Source: Gammaproteobacteria bacterium (lineage in GTDB: Bacteria > Pseudomonadota > Gammaproteobacteria > Steroidobacterales > UBA11654). Taken from it: DNA of 46,703 nt. Shown piece after piece: positions 9,489 through 19,125 of this stretch (positions within the stretch are counted from its first letter, which is position 1; each line of letters starts with the position of its first letter). Location: contig JAQWQE010000082.1 in the NCBI GenBank assembly GCA_029244925.1, positions 1 to 46,703 on the forward strand, given 5' to 3'. Below the pieces are notes generated by a model. It worked only from the letters and a program-made list of their open reading frames with translations. It was not told the origin of the DNA and ran no database searches. The position numbers and the translations under genes are program-made.

Positions 9489-10787
9489 TTAAATTGACTT
9501 TGGTTTAATCTCCATTGGTTTGATAAAGAATACATTGATGATTCCTATCAAAGTGACTATGGCAACCAATCCAAAAGCTTGAAGATAGCTACCAGAAGCA
9601 TTGTCAGCCATGGAGGCTAATAATTGAGTTGCACCTGCAGCTGCAAGGCCATCAATCATACTTATAATGCCTAAGACTCGACCAAGATATTTTTTTCCGA
9701 AGGTTTCAACCGCAACCAGTTGAATCATGCTAAAGCTTCCACCAAAGCCAAGCCCGAAGAAAACAGTAAAGAAACTTAGTTGCATTGTATTTTTGGTCAA
9801 GATCAATTCATTTTCAGAAATTTCAAACAGCAGTAGCGATCCTATAAACAGGACACAGGAACTGATGAAAAGAACAGTTCTTTTAGGCACTCTATCGCTT
9901 AAGGCTCCGAAGGAAAATTTTCCTATGAAGCTAAACCAGTAGATTATTGAAAATAGGATGACAGATTGCTGCGCAGTGAAGCCAATGTCTAGTTCGAAGA
10001 ATATCCTAATTTGACTGTTCAGCCCCTGGATTGCAAACCATAGACATGCTGAGCCAATACCCAAGCAAAATAAGGCTCTTGAAAAGAGGGCATCCCTGAA
10101 TTGAGTTCTATCTTTATCTTCTATTGGCTGTGCTTTCCCAATCTCTGTTCCATCAGCTAGAGCTTCTTGATTGCCATCTGGATGTAGCCCCATTACTTCT
10201 GGTGTGGAACGAATTACTTTATAAACCGGGATAACAGCAAAAATCCAAAAGAGTATCGATAGCAGTCCAAAGCCCCATCTCCAGCCCCATTCAGGGTTAT
10301 TTACAATTGGCGAAATCAGCAGCGGTAAGGTGGCACCACCAAGACTTGAACTTGCTACAACCATACCAACAACTTTTCCACGATGCTTTTTGAACCAGTT
10401 TGACACAATGATCACATTAGGTCCTAAGCCTGTCATTACAAGACCAGCGGCCATCAGAATATGAAGCCGATAGAGCGTCTCTATAGAGCTGGCAAAAGGG
10501 TAAAAACTATAGGTAAGAGCCATTATGATGATGCCAATTCTCATAACAATTGTGACCCCATATTTGTCAATTAGGGTGCCTGATAGTGGTGACAGTAAAG
10601 CCGCAAATAAAAGAGTATTACGAACTGTAAGACTTACTTCCTCACGAGTTAGATTGAACTCCTCAATAAATGTTGGGAATAGGTTTTGTGGAACAAATAG
10701 AGTCATTGAATTCACAAAGAAATAGATCAGACTGCAGGATATTGCAACATACCATCCATAGAAAAAAGAATTTTGTTTTTGATGCAT
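9489..10787 (-). CDS. MFS transporter (monocarboxylate/oxalate-type)
   Basis: 12-TM-like hydrophobicity; GTLIDKYG, NWFKKHRGKVVGMVVASSSLGG, GALSDRVPKRTVLF motifs. Confidence 0.88.
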   Translation of the reverse strand: MHQKQNSFFYGWYVAISCSLIYFFVNSMTLFVPQNLFPTFIEEFNLTREEVSLTVRNTLLFAALLSPLSGTLIDKYGVTIVMRIGIIIMALTYSFYPFASSIETLYRLHILMAAGLVMTGLGPNVIIVSNWFKKHRGKVVGMVVASSSLGGATLPLLISPIVNNPEWGWRWGFGLLSILFWIFAVIPVYKVIRSTPEVMGLHPDGNQEALADGTEIGKAQPIEDKDRTQFRDALFSRALFCLGIGSACLWFAIQGLNSQIRIFFELDIGFTAQQSVILFSIIYWFSFIGKFSFGALSDRVPKRTVLFISSCVLFIGSLLLFEISENELILTKNTMQLSFFTVFFGLGFGGSFSMIQLVAVETFGKKYLGRVLGIISMIDGLAAAGATQLLASMADNASGSYLQAFGLVAIVTLIGIINVFFIKPMEIKPKSI

Positions 10788-10851
10788 ATTTTTTACTTAA
10801 AATTGGTGATCACTAAAACCAATGGATATGAACACTGTTATAATAGTTACT

Positions 10852-12192
10852 ATGAAAAATCATTCTATTGCAATAATCAATGCAAATATTGTTAATGAAG
10901 GCTCCATCAGTCAGGAAGATGTTCTTATTTCCAATGGCAGAATCAGACAAATTTCTCCTCAGCTAAAGATTGATGAAGGCACTACTGTGATTGATGCAAA
11001 TGGCAAATATCTATTGCCTGGATTGATTGATGATCAGGTGCATTTCAGGGAGCCAGGTTTGACTCATAAAGGAGGTATTTCATCAGAGTCAGCTGCAGCA
11101 GTAGCGGGAGGTGTTACTTCTTTTATGGACATGCCTAATGTTAATCCACCCACTTTGAATCGTTCATTATTGATGGATAAATACTCCATAGCAAAAGATA
11201 AAGCTTACGCAAACTATGCTTTTTATCTAGGTGCAAGCAATAATAATTTGGATGAAATAAAACGACTGCAAAAAAGCGATGCATGTGGCGTTAAGGTCTT
11301 TATGGGCGCTTCAACTGGCAATCTTTTAGTGGATGACGATGATGCCTTGGAATCTATTTTTGCAGAGTGTCCTATACTTATTGCTACACATTGTGAGGAC
11401 AGTCCCACTATCAATAAGAATTTAGCTCAAATGAGAAAAAAATATCCCAATGGAGACATTCCAGTTTTTGAGCATCCCAATATCCGATCGGTTGAGTCAT
11501 GCTATAAATCATCTTCAAAAGCAGTTGCATTGGCTAAGAAGCACAATAGTAAATTGCATGTTTTGCATTTAACAACAGAAAAAGAGCTGGATTTGTTTAT
11601 ACCGCAATCAGAACAAGAAAAAAGAATTACTGCTGAAGTGTGCGTTCACCATCTTTATTATGATGATTCTTATTATGAAAAAATGGGATCAAGGATTGTT
11701 TGTAATCCAGCTGTAAAGACGTCAAAAGATCGGGTAGCACTTATGAATGCACTCAACAGTAATGTGATCGATGTTATTGCGACAGATCATGCCCCTCATA
11801 CAATTGATGAGAAAGAAAAACCCTACCCTGATTGCCCATCTGGTTTACCATTAATTCAACATTCACTTCTTATTCTTTTGGACTTCTACCTTGAAGGACA
11901 ATTGACGTTAGAAACCATTGTCGATAAAACCAGCCACTCATTAGCACGCATTTATGGCATTAAGGATCGCGGATTTATTAGAGAGGATTATTGGGCCGAC
12001 CTCGTTTTGATTGATTTGGATAAAACCACAACAGTCACCAAAGATAATCTTCTCTATGAATGCGCTTGGTCGCCCTTTGAAGGAAAGACATTTAACTCTA
12101 TGATAAATAAAACATTTATTAATGGAGAAACAGTTTATGACAATGGCAAGCTACTTTCTCAGCCCTCTGGGAAGAGAATTGAATTTCTCTAA
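10852..12192 (+). CDS. pyrC: Dihydroorotase
   Basis: LPGLIDDQVHFREPGLTHKGGISSESAAAVAGGVTSFMDMPNVNPPT, GVKVFMGASTG (carbamyl-Lys region), CVHHLYYDD, CNPAVKT, VIATDHAPH. Start ATG 10852 preferred over 10822. Confidence 0.85.
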   Translation: MKNHSIAIINANIVNEGSISQEDVLISNGRIRQISPQLKIDEGTTVIDANGKYLLPGLIDDQVHFREPGLTHKGGISSESAAAVAGGVTSFMDMPNVNPPTLNRSLLMDKYSIAKDKAYANYAFYLGASNNNLDEIKRLQKSDACGVKVFMGASTGNLLVDDDDALESIFAECPILIATHCEDSPTINKNLAQMRKKYPNGDIPVFEHPNIRSVESCYKSSSKAVALAKKHNSKLHVLHLTTEKELDLFIPQSEQEKRITAEVCVHHLYYDDSYYEKMGSRIVCNPAVKTSKDRVALMNALNSNVIDVIATDHAPHTIDEKEKPYPDCPSGLPLIQHSLLILLDFYLEGQLTLETIVDKTSHSLARIYGIKDRGFIREDYWADLVLIDLDKTTTVTKDNLLYECAWSPFEGKTFNSMINKTFINGETVYDNGKLLSQPSGKRIEFL

Positions 12193-12365
12193 TCATTTGA
12201 ATTATTTTTCAGGATTAAAATATCGTGTTTTTTCTTTACAGGATATGTTAATTTTCTTCCTACATAGCTAAATGGTTGTGGGGATATAGAAACTGAAAAC
12301 TTTTAAAGTTAAATTTTCAAAAAAATATAACGTTTTATAAATCAAGCGTCAGCAAATATACATCA

Positions 12366-14174
12366 ATGCAACCTACCAATACAAAAAACCCGCAATATTA
12401 TCATAAGGTAGTTGACTGCCAATGGGGCTGTCCAGCACATACTGATGTACCAGCATACATTCGGCATATTGCTCAGGGTGAATTTACCGAAGCCTATATG
12501 GTCAATAGGGAGTCTAATGTTTTTCCTGGCATCTTAGGAAGAGTTTGTGATCGTCCATGTGAACCGGCTTGTAGAAGAGTTAGAGTTGAAGAAGAGCCAG
12601 TCGCAATATGCAGATTAAAAAGGGTAGCAGGGGATCTGAAAGGAGACATTCATGATTTACTCCCCCCCATTCCTGAAAAAAAAAATGGAAAGAAAATTGC
12701 TATCGTAGGCGGTGGCTGTGCATCTTTAACAGTAGCTAATGATTTATTACCAATAGGCTATGAAGTGGATATTTTTGAATCTTTACCTGTTATGGGGGGC
12801 TTGATCAGGAGCAATATTCCTAAATTTAGATTGCCACCTGAAGTCATCGATGAAGAATTCAATGTTATTGTCGAGCAAGGAGCTAATCTTCACCTCAATC
12901 ATCCAATAAACAGTATGAAAGATTTACTACAGGAATCTTATGATGCTTTTTTTATTGGAACAGGTGCACCCAAAGGCAGAGAATTAGATCTACCTGGTAG
13001 ATACGATACCGATCAAATTCATATTGGTATTTCATGGCTAGAATCAGTTGCCTTCGAGCACATTGAATCGATTGGAAAAAAAGTACTCATTATTGGTGGT
13101 GGCAATACAGCGATGGATTGTTGCAGAACTTCTTTAAGACTCGGTGCTGATAACGTTAAGGTGATGTATCGTGGTACACGCGATCGAATGAAATCATCGG
13201 ACTGGGAATTAGAACCTGCTTTGGAAGAGAATGTTGAATTAATATTAAACCATTCTCCTGATTAATATGTTGTTGAGAATGGAAAATTAGTGGGTATGAG
13301 ATTCTCTGTATTGGACTGGTTTAAAGATGAAAAAGGAAAGCTGACTTCCAAAAAAATTAATGATGTAGTGATTCCTTGCGATACAGTCATACTGGCTATC
13401 GGACAAGAAAATTCCTTTCCTTGGGTTGAAAGAGATATTGGTTTGGAATTTGACCAATGGGAGGTTCCAGTTGTCGATTCAGTGACCTATGAGTCCACTA
13501 TTCAAGGCGTATTTTTTGGTGGAGATGCAGCGTTTGGACCGCAAAATATTATCGAAGCTGTTGAGCATGGCCATCAAGCTGCAATTTCCATTCATAAATA
13601 TTGTGAAAAAGAATCGCTTACCGATCGTTTGGAGTATGGCATGAATCTTATCACGGCAAAAATGGGTATCCATGAGTGGTCTTATAGTAATGATTATGGC
13701 TATGAGAATAGATTTGAAGTACCAACAGTTCCAATGAATGAACGTTTTAAAGACATTAATATAGAAGTTGAGTTGGGTTTTGAGCCTGGGCAATTTCAAG
13801 AAGAAGTTGAGCGTTGTTTGAATTGCGATATTCAGACTGATTTTGCAGCAAACCTTTGTATTGAGTGTGATGCTTGTATCGACATATGCCCTGTCAATTG
13901 TTTGATGATTACAGACAATGATGATGAAGATAATCTCAGAAAGAAAATTAAAACTCCAGCAGATAATCTAGAGCAAGATCTTTTTGTTTCAGAGGATTTA
14001 CCACAAACTGGAAGAGTGATGTTGAAAGATGAAGATGTTTGCATCCACTGTGGCCTATGTGCTGAGCGATGTCCAACGGCTGCTTGGGATATGAAAAAAT
14101 TTACTTTGAAAGTGCCTTACGCCTTGGATGAAGCCAATGCGATTGATGTAAACGCTACCAAGAAAGCGGTGTAA
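12366..14174 (+). CDS. GltD-like FAD/NAD(P)-binding oxidoreductase with two C-terminal [4Fe-4S] motifs, interrupted by an in-frame TAA at 13263-13265
   Basis: Track ORFs 12366..13265 and 13290..14174 are in the same frame (924 nt apart). N-half: DCQWGCPAHTDVPAYI, GRVCDRPCEPACRR, IAIVGGGCASLTVANDL, VLIIGGGNTAMDCCRTSLRLGA. C-half: GVFFGGDAAFGPQNIIEAVEHG, CIECDACIDICPVNC and CIHCGLCAERCP. Confidence 0.9.
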
Positions 14175-15982
14175 TGTCTAAACCAGGACATAATAATTTT
14201 ACTGTCAAATTTGCCAATGTTAATGGCACCGGTTCATCGAGTGCGAATGGCATGTTTATGAGAAGTATTTTCAGAATGGGCATACCCGTTGTGGGTAAAA
14301 ATTATTTTCCTTCCAATATACAAGGTCTCCCTACTTGGTATGAGATTCGAGTGAGCGATAAAGGGTATCTAGCACCATCAGGTACAGTGCATATTATGAT
14401 AGCTATGAATGCCCAAACCTATGCAGAGGATCTAGCATCAGTGGAACCGGGAGGTTATCTTGTTTATGACTCTTCTTGGCCAAGGAAGGAATTGATGACA
14501 AGAGATGATGTCACTGTTCTTGGCGTTCCGCTTGCTAAAATGTGTAATGAAAAATTCGATACTGCACGATCAAGAACTTTAATGAAAAATACAGCTTATG
14601 TTGGTGTTTTAGCCGCTTTATTGGATATGGATGTTTCAGTAATTGAGCAATTATTGTTGGACACATTTGGCGCTAAAAAGCATTTGATTGAAGCTAATAA
14701 AACCGCATTGGATATGGGTTATGATTACGCACTAGAGAATTTTAAATGCCCTCTTTCTTTCAGAGCTAAATCTTCTAATAAGACTGATGGTCACATCATT
14801 ATTGATGGGAATGCAACGGCTGCTCTTGGTTGTATTTTTGCTGGAGCAACTGTAGGTTCTTGGTACCCAATTACACCGTCAACCTCCTTAATGGATGCAT
14901 TTAGTGGGTACTGCCAGTCTCTGAGAAAAGACAAAGAAACAGGAAAAAACAATTACTCTATCATTCAGGCTGAAGATGAATTAGCAGCCATTGGCATGGC
15001 TCTAGGAGCTGGATGGAATGGAGCCAGGTCTTTTACACCAACAAGTGGGCCAGGTATTTCACTGATGGGTGAGTTCCTTGGCTTTGGCTATTACTCAGAA
15101 ATACCCACAGTTGTTTTTGATGTCCAAAGAACTGGGCCATCAACGGGTATGCCAACAAGAACTCAGCAATGCGATATTATGGCTTGCGCTTATGCCTCTC
15201 ATGGAGATACTAAACATGTTTGTCTCTACCCTGCCAATCCAGAGGAAGCATTTTATTTATCAACTGAGGCTTTTAACTTAGCAGAGCAATTACAAACCCC
15301 TGTATTTGTCTTATCAGATCTTGATATAGGTATGAATGACTGGATGATTAAAGACTTAGAGTGGGAGGATGGTTATGTACCCAACAGAGGCAAGGTTCTT
15401 GGAAAAGAAGAATTAGACAATATGGAGAACTTTTATCGTTATCTTGATGTGGATGGCGATGGTATACCTTATCGAACAATTCCAGGAAGACATCCGAAAG
15501 GCGCTTATTTTACGCGAGGATCAGGACATAATAAATTAGGTGGTTACACAGAAGATGCAGCAGAGTATCAAGATGTGGTAGATCGTTTGTTGATTAAATG
15601 GGAAACTGCTAAATCGCTTGTGCCACAACCCGAAGTTAGCTATTCAAAAAAGAATAAAATGGGCATTATCAGTATCGGCAGTTGCAATGATGCCATTCGC
15701 GAAGCTAGAGATGTGATGAAAAAAAATGGACAGTCTTTAAATTACTTGAGAGTCAAGGCGTTTCCGTTCTCAGATAAAATTGAGAAATTTATTTCGCAAC
15801 ATGAAAAAGTATTTGTTATTGAGCAAAATAGAGACGGCCAATTGCATAACATGTTGATTACAGAAACCGATGCTGATTCTAGAAAACTAGAATCACTAAG
15901 ATTTTATAATGGCATACCCATCTTCTCTAAAGACATTGTGAAGCAGATTGAAGATTCAATTAATTCAGGTAAAGCAGCATGA
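14174..15982 (+). CDS. 2-oxoacid:ferredoxin oxidoreductase (KOR/POR-type), fused gamma-alpha subunit
   Basis: N-terminal gamma-like FANVNGTGSSSANGMFMRSIFRMGIPV; alpha domain GNATAALGCIFAGATVGSWYPITPSTSLMDAF, QAEDELAAIGMALGAGWNGARSFTPTSGPGISLM. TAATG overlap with upstream gene. Confidence 0.92.
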   Translation: MSKPGHNNFTVKFANVNGTGSSSANGMFMRSIFRMGIPVVGKNYFPSNIQGLPTWYEIRVSDKGYLAPSGTVHIMIAMNAQTYAEDLASVEPGGYLVYDSSWPRKELMTRDDVTVLGVPLAKMCNEKFDTARSRTLMKNTAYVGVLAALLDMDVSVIEQLLLDTFGAKKHLIEANKTALDMGYDYALENFKCPLSFRAKSSNKTDGHIIIDGNATAALGCIFAGATVGSWYPITPSTSLMDAFSGYCQSLRKDKETGKNNYSIIQAEDELAAIGMALGAGWNGARSFTPTSGPGISLMGEFLGFGYYSEIPTVVFDVQRTGPSTGMPTRTQQCDIMACAYASHGDTKHVCLYPANPEEAFYLSTEAFNLAEQLQTPVFVLSDLDIGMNDWMIKDLEWEDGYVPNRGKVLGKEELDNMENFYRYLDVDGDGIPYRTIPGRHPKGAYFTRGSGHNKLGGYTEDAAEYQDVVDRLLIKWETAKSLVPQPEVSYSKKNKMGIISIGSCNDAIREARDVMKKNGQSLNYLRVKAFPFSDKIEKFISQHEKVFVIEQNRDGQLHNMLITETDADSRKLESLRFYNGIPIFSKDIVKQIEDSINSGKAA

Positions 15983-17034
15983 GCTATATCAAGAAACCAA
16001 AGATTATAAGAGATAATGAGTCAAGAAATAAATTAGGCATGACTGTTACGGATTACGAAGGAGTAATGTCTACACTCTGTGCTGGTTGTGGTCATGATTC
16101 AATTACTGGAGCAATTATACAAACTGTATTTGATCTTAACATTGAGCCTCATCGTCTTATAAAATTGAGTGGAATAGGGTGTTCATCAAAAACACCTGCG
16201 TATTTTGCAAGTCAATCGCATGGGTTTAATTCCGTTCATGGCCGCATGCCATCGGTTGCGACTGGTGCTCATTCTGCTAATAGTGAATTGTTTTGCATTG
16301 GTGTTTCAGGCGATGGAGATACTCTTTCAATTGGCATGGGACAATTTACCCATGCTATTAGAAGAAATTTAAATATGCTCTATGTGATTGAAAATAATGG
16401 TGTTTATGGTCTGACTAAAGGACAATTTTCAGCATCTGCTGATGTGGGGTCAACAGCAAAAAAAGGCGCTGCCAATTTACAAATACCAATAGACCCTTGT
16501 CAAGTTGCTATATCCATAGGAGCAACATTTGTAGCTCGAAGTTTTTCAGGCGATAAAGAGCAATTAGTGCCATTACTAAAGGCCGGTATGATGCATCGCG
16601 GATTTGCTATGTTGGATGTAATTTCACCATGCGTCACTTTCAATGATCATGAAGGATCAACCAAGAGTTATTTGAGCACTAGAGAAACTAAACGAGAAGC
16701 ACTTTATACAGATTATGTTGAGCCTTTTACTGTAATTGAAGTTGATTATGATCAAGGCTCATCCATTGAAGTGGATCTACATGAAGGCGGAAAAGTTATC
16801 CTAAGAAAGGCTGAAAAAGAGTTTAGCCCTTTAAACAAATCAGATTCCATTCGTATGATTCGTGAGTCTGCTGATGCAGGAGAGATGCTTACTGGGTTAT
16901 TGTATATTGATGAAAATCAACCTGATTTCACAGAAGTTGAAAATACAGTAAGAAAGCCTTTAAATGAGGTTCCTTTTGATGATCTTTGCCCAGGTTCTAA
17001 ATCACTGGCTGCATTGCAAAAAAATTATAAGTAG
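15979..17034 (+). CDS. 2-oxoacid:ferredoxin oxidoreductase (KOR/POR-type), beta subunit
   Basis: TLCAGCGHDSITGAI, KLSGIGCSSKTPAYF, HGRMPSVATGAHSAN, GVSGDGDTLSIGMGQFTHAIRRN, ENNGVYGLTKGQ (TPP-binding). ATGA overlap with alpha at 15979-15982. Confidence 0.94.
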   Translation: MSYIKKPKIIRDNESRNKLGMTVTDYEGVMSTLCAGCGHDSITGAIIQTVFDLNIEPHRLIKLSGIGCSSKTPAYFASQSHGFNSVHGRMPSVATGAHSANSELFCIGVSGDGDTLSIGMGQFTHAIRRNLNMLYVIENNGVYGLTKGQFSASADVGSTAKKGAANLQIPIDPCQVAISIGATFVARSFSGDKEQLVPLLKAGMMHRGFAMLDVISPCVTFNDHEGSTKSYLSTRETKREALYTDYVEPFTVIEVDYDQGSSIEVDLHEGGKVILRKAEKEFSPLNKSDSIRMIRESADAGEMLTGLLYIDENQPDFTEVENTVRKPLNEVPFDDLCPGSKSLAALQKNYK

Positions 17035-17047
17035 AGATGATAGATAG

Positions 17048-18514
17048 ATGCAGATAATCAGCATCAAAAAAAAATATCTCGTTGCAACTGTATTATTATT
17101 TATTTTCCTAGTTTCTTTTCCATCGGGCTACCTACAAGCAAAAGATTTACCAGAACCATTATCATTAATGCTAGAGCAAGAAGGTATTCCATTGAGTACT
17201 TTAAGTCTTATTGTTCAACCAGTTGATTCCACCTCTTCTATAATCAGGGTTAATCCTAAGAAATACAGGAACCCAGGCTCATTGGCAAAACTCTTCACCG
17301 CATTTGTTGCCATTGATAAACTCGGTCCAGAATCTCAATGGGAAACGGTAATCTATGCTTCTGATCCTATTGATGATGGTATTGTTGAACAGTTGCTTAT
17401 CGAGGGTGGAGGTGATCCATTTTTAACGAATGAACAGTTATTAAAACTCATAAAAGACCTTAGAAAGCTTGGGCTTCATACCATTCGCAATGGACTTGTG
17501 ATAGATCAAAGCTTGTTTCCTAAAGCCAATAACACTCCTGGTGATTTCGATGATGATCCTTTGCGACCCTACAATGTGATGCATGCTTCATTGATGGCAA
17601 ATTTTAATACAATTGATTTTACAGTTAAGAAAAATATTAAGAATGATGGAGTTAATATTGAATATGATTTTTTACCCAATGGCATTATTTTTTCGAATAA
17701 TTTAAAAATGGGTAAGGGTTCATGTAATGACTTTAGGGATAATGTTATTTTTAAACAACTCATTCAAGACTCCTATCCGCCAAATATTGTCATTGAATTA
17801 AACGGTATTTATCCTCAAAATTGTGATCAATATAAGCATGACATAGCTGTTACAGAAACGAATCATTATTTTTTTGGACTCTTCTCATATCTATGGCAAC
17901 AGTCAGGTGGAATTATTAATGGTTACATTAATGAAATTGATATTAAAAAAAATGCAACGGAATTATTGCAATTTAAATCCATAAAACTTTCAGAATTAGC
18001 ACCCCATCTTTTAAAAAATAGTAATAACTTTATTGCCAGGCAATTGTTTTTGACGATTGGTGGGTCTAAAACCAATTACAGCTTAAGGGCAGCAAGAAAA
18101 ACAATGAAAAAAGTTTTAAGGATAAATGGAGTGAACTCGAGAAAAAACTTTTATGACAATGGCTCTGGTCTATCAAGATTAACAAGCATCAGGCCGGATA
18201 CCTTATTTGATTTATTGCAGACAATCTATCGGCATTCAGCCTCATCCATTATTATGTCTTCACTTCCAATATCTGGGATTGATGGGACCTTATCCAATCG
18301 TTTTAAATCTCCCATGCTTCGCGAGAGAATGAGGCTCAAAACTGGCACTCTGGATGGTGTCAGAGCACTGGCGGGTTATGTAACAGGTTTATCCGGCCAA
18401 GAGTACATTGTCGTCTATATTCATAATGACTTATCTGAGGTTAGTTATCAGACTAAAAAATTCGAGAATGCTTTATTCGAATGGATTGTCGACGATAAAG
18501 ATCGCATTCTATGA
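17048..18514 (+). CDS. dacB: D-alanyl-D-alanine carboxypeptidase/endopeptidase (PBP4 family)
   Basis: SLAK (SxxK), SNN (SxN) and KTG (RLKTGTLDGVRALAGY) motifs; signal peptide. Confidence 0.9.
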   Translation: MQIISIKKKYLVATVLLFIFLVSFPSGYLQAKDLPEPLSLMLEQEGIPLSTLSLIVQPVDSTSSIIRVNPKKYRNPGSLAKLFTAFVAIDKLGPESQWETVIYASDPIDDGIVEQLLIEGGGDPFLTNEQLLKLIKDLRKLGLHTIRNGLVIDQSLFPKANNTPGDFDDDPLRPYNVMHASLMANFNTIDFTVKKNIKNDGVNIEYDFLPNGIIFSNNLKMGKGSCNDFRDNVIFKQLIQDSYPPNIVIELNGIYPQNCDQYKHDIAVTETNHYFFGLFSYLWQQSGGIINGYINEIDIKKNATELLQFKSIKLSELAPHLLKNSNNFIARQLFLTIGGSKTNYSLRAARKTMKKVLRINGVNSRKNFYDNGSGLSRLTSIRPDTLFDLLQTIYRHSASSIIMSSLPISGIDGTLSNRFKSPMLRERMRLKTGTLDGVRALAGYVTGLSGQEYIVVYIHNDLSEVSYQTKKFENALFEWIVDDKDRIL

Positions 18515-19105
18515 TTTTTTTTTGGACGTTATAAATTTCCATCCTGTGAGAAGTAGCATAAGAATTGAAAGCAATACAGGCTCTACTTCAATGACTTTTG
18601 TTTGCCAGTAGTAATGCCATACTCCTAAAACTGCAGCTGTATAGACAATACCGCTGATTGTTGATCTATTTTTATTAAACCAGGTTTGTAGTTTTTTTAA
18701 GGAAACTAAGCCCACTGATAATAGGCATAGAAAGCCAGCCCAACCAACTATGAGATAAGGTGTCTCTATGATATCGACAATGATTACTTTGATATCTCCA
18801 CCTTGATCAATGAGGGCATAACTAAGAAAATGATTCAAAATATAAAACAGAGATACTAACCCGAGAGGTTTGGGTAATCTTTTACATAATTCATGCTTCG
18901 TGTAATACCCAATCGGTGCAATGAGTAAAGTTAAGATCAAGATTCTAATCCCCCACTTTCCAGTTGTATGAATGATTGTCTCGATAGGGTTGGCACCTAA
19001 GTCAGAGAAAAAACCAAAGACAGGTAAAAAACCAAAGCCTTTAAGACTAAGAATAATAAATGGGATCAGGCTGATCAGTGTGAAAACTTTAACCATATAC
19101 TGCAT
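18509..19105 (-). CDS. msrQ: MsrQ-like heme-binding membrane subunit of periplasmic methionine sulfoxide reductase
   Basis: GANPIETIIHTTGKWGIRILILTLLIAPIGY, FYILNHFLSYALID, ETPYLIVGWAGFLCLLSVGLVS; directly follows msrP. Confidence 0.88.
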   Translation of the reverse strand: MQYMVKVFTLISLIPFIILSLKGFGFLPVFGFFSDLGANPIETIIHTTGKWGIRILILTLLIAPIGYYTKHELCKRLPKPLGLVSLFYILNHFLSYALIDQGGDIKVIIVDIIETPYLIVGWAGFLCLLSVGLVSLKKLQTWFNKNRSTISGIVYTAAVLGVWHYYWQTKVIEVEPVLLSILMLLLTGWKFITSKKKS

Positions 19106-19125
19106 TGAATCTTTTCTCAGTCTAT

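Noticed and set aside
13479-14044. Antisense ORFs 13479..13799 and 13832..14044
   Set aside because: Opposite-strand shadow ORFs over the GltD-like C-terminal half; no domain-like features.
18408-18611. 67-aa ORF spanning the dacB/msrQ junction
   Set aside because: Overlaps two well-supported genes out of frame.
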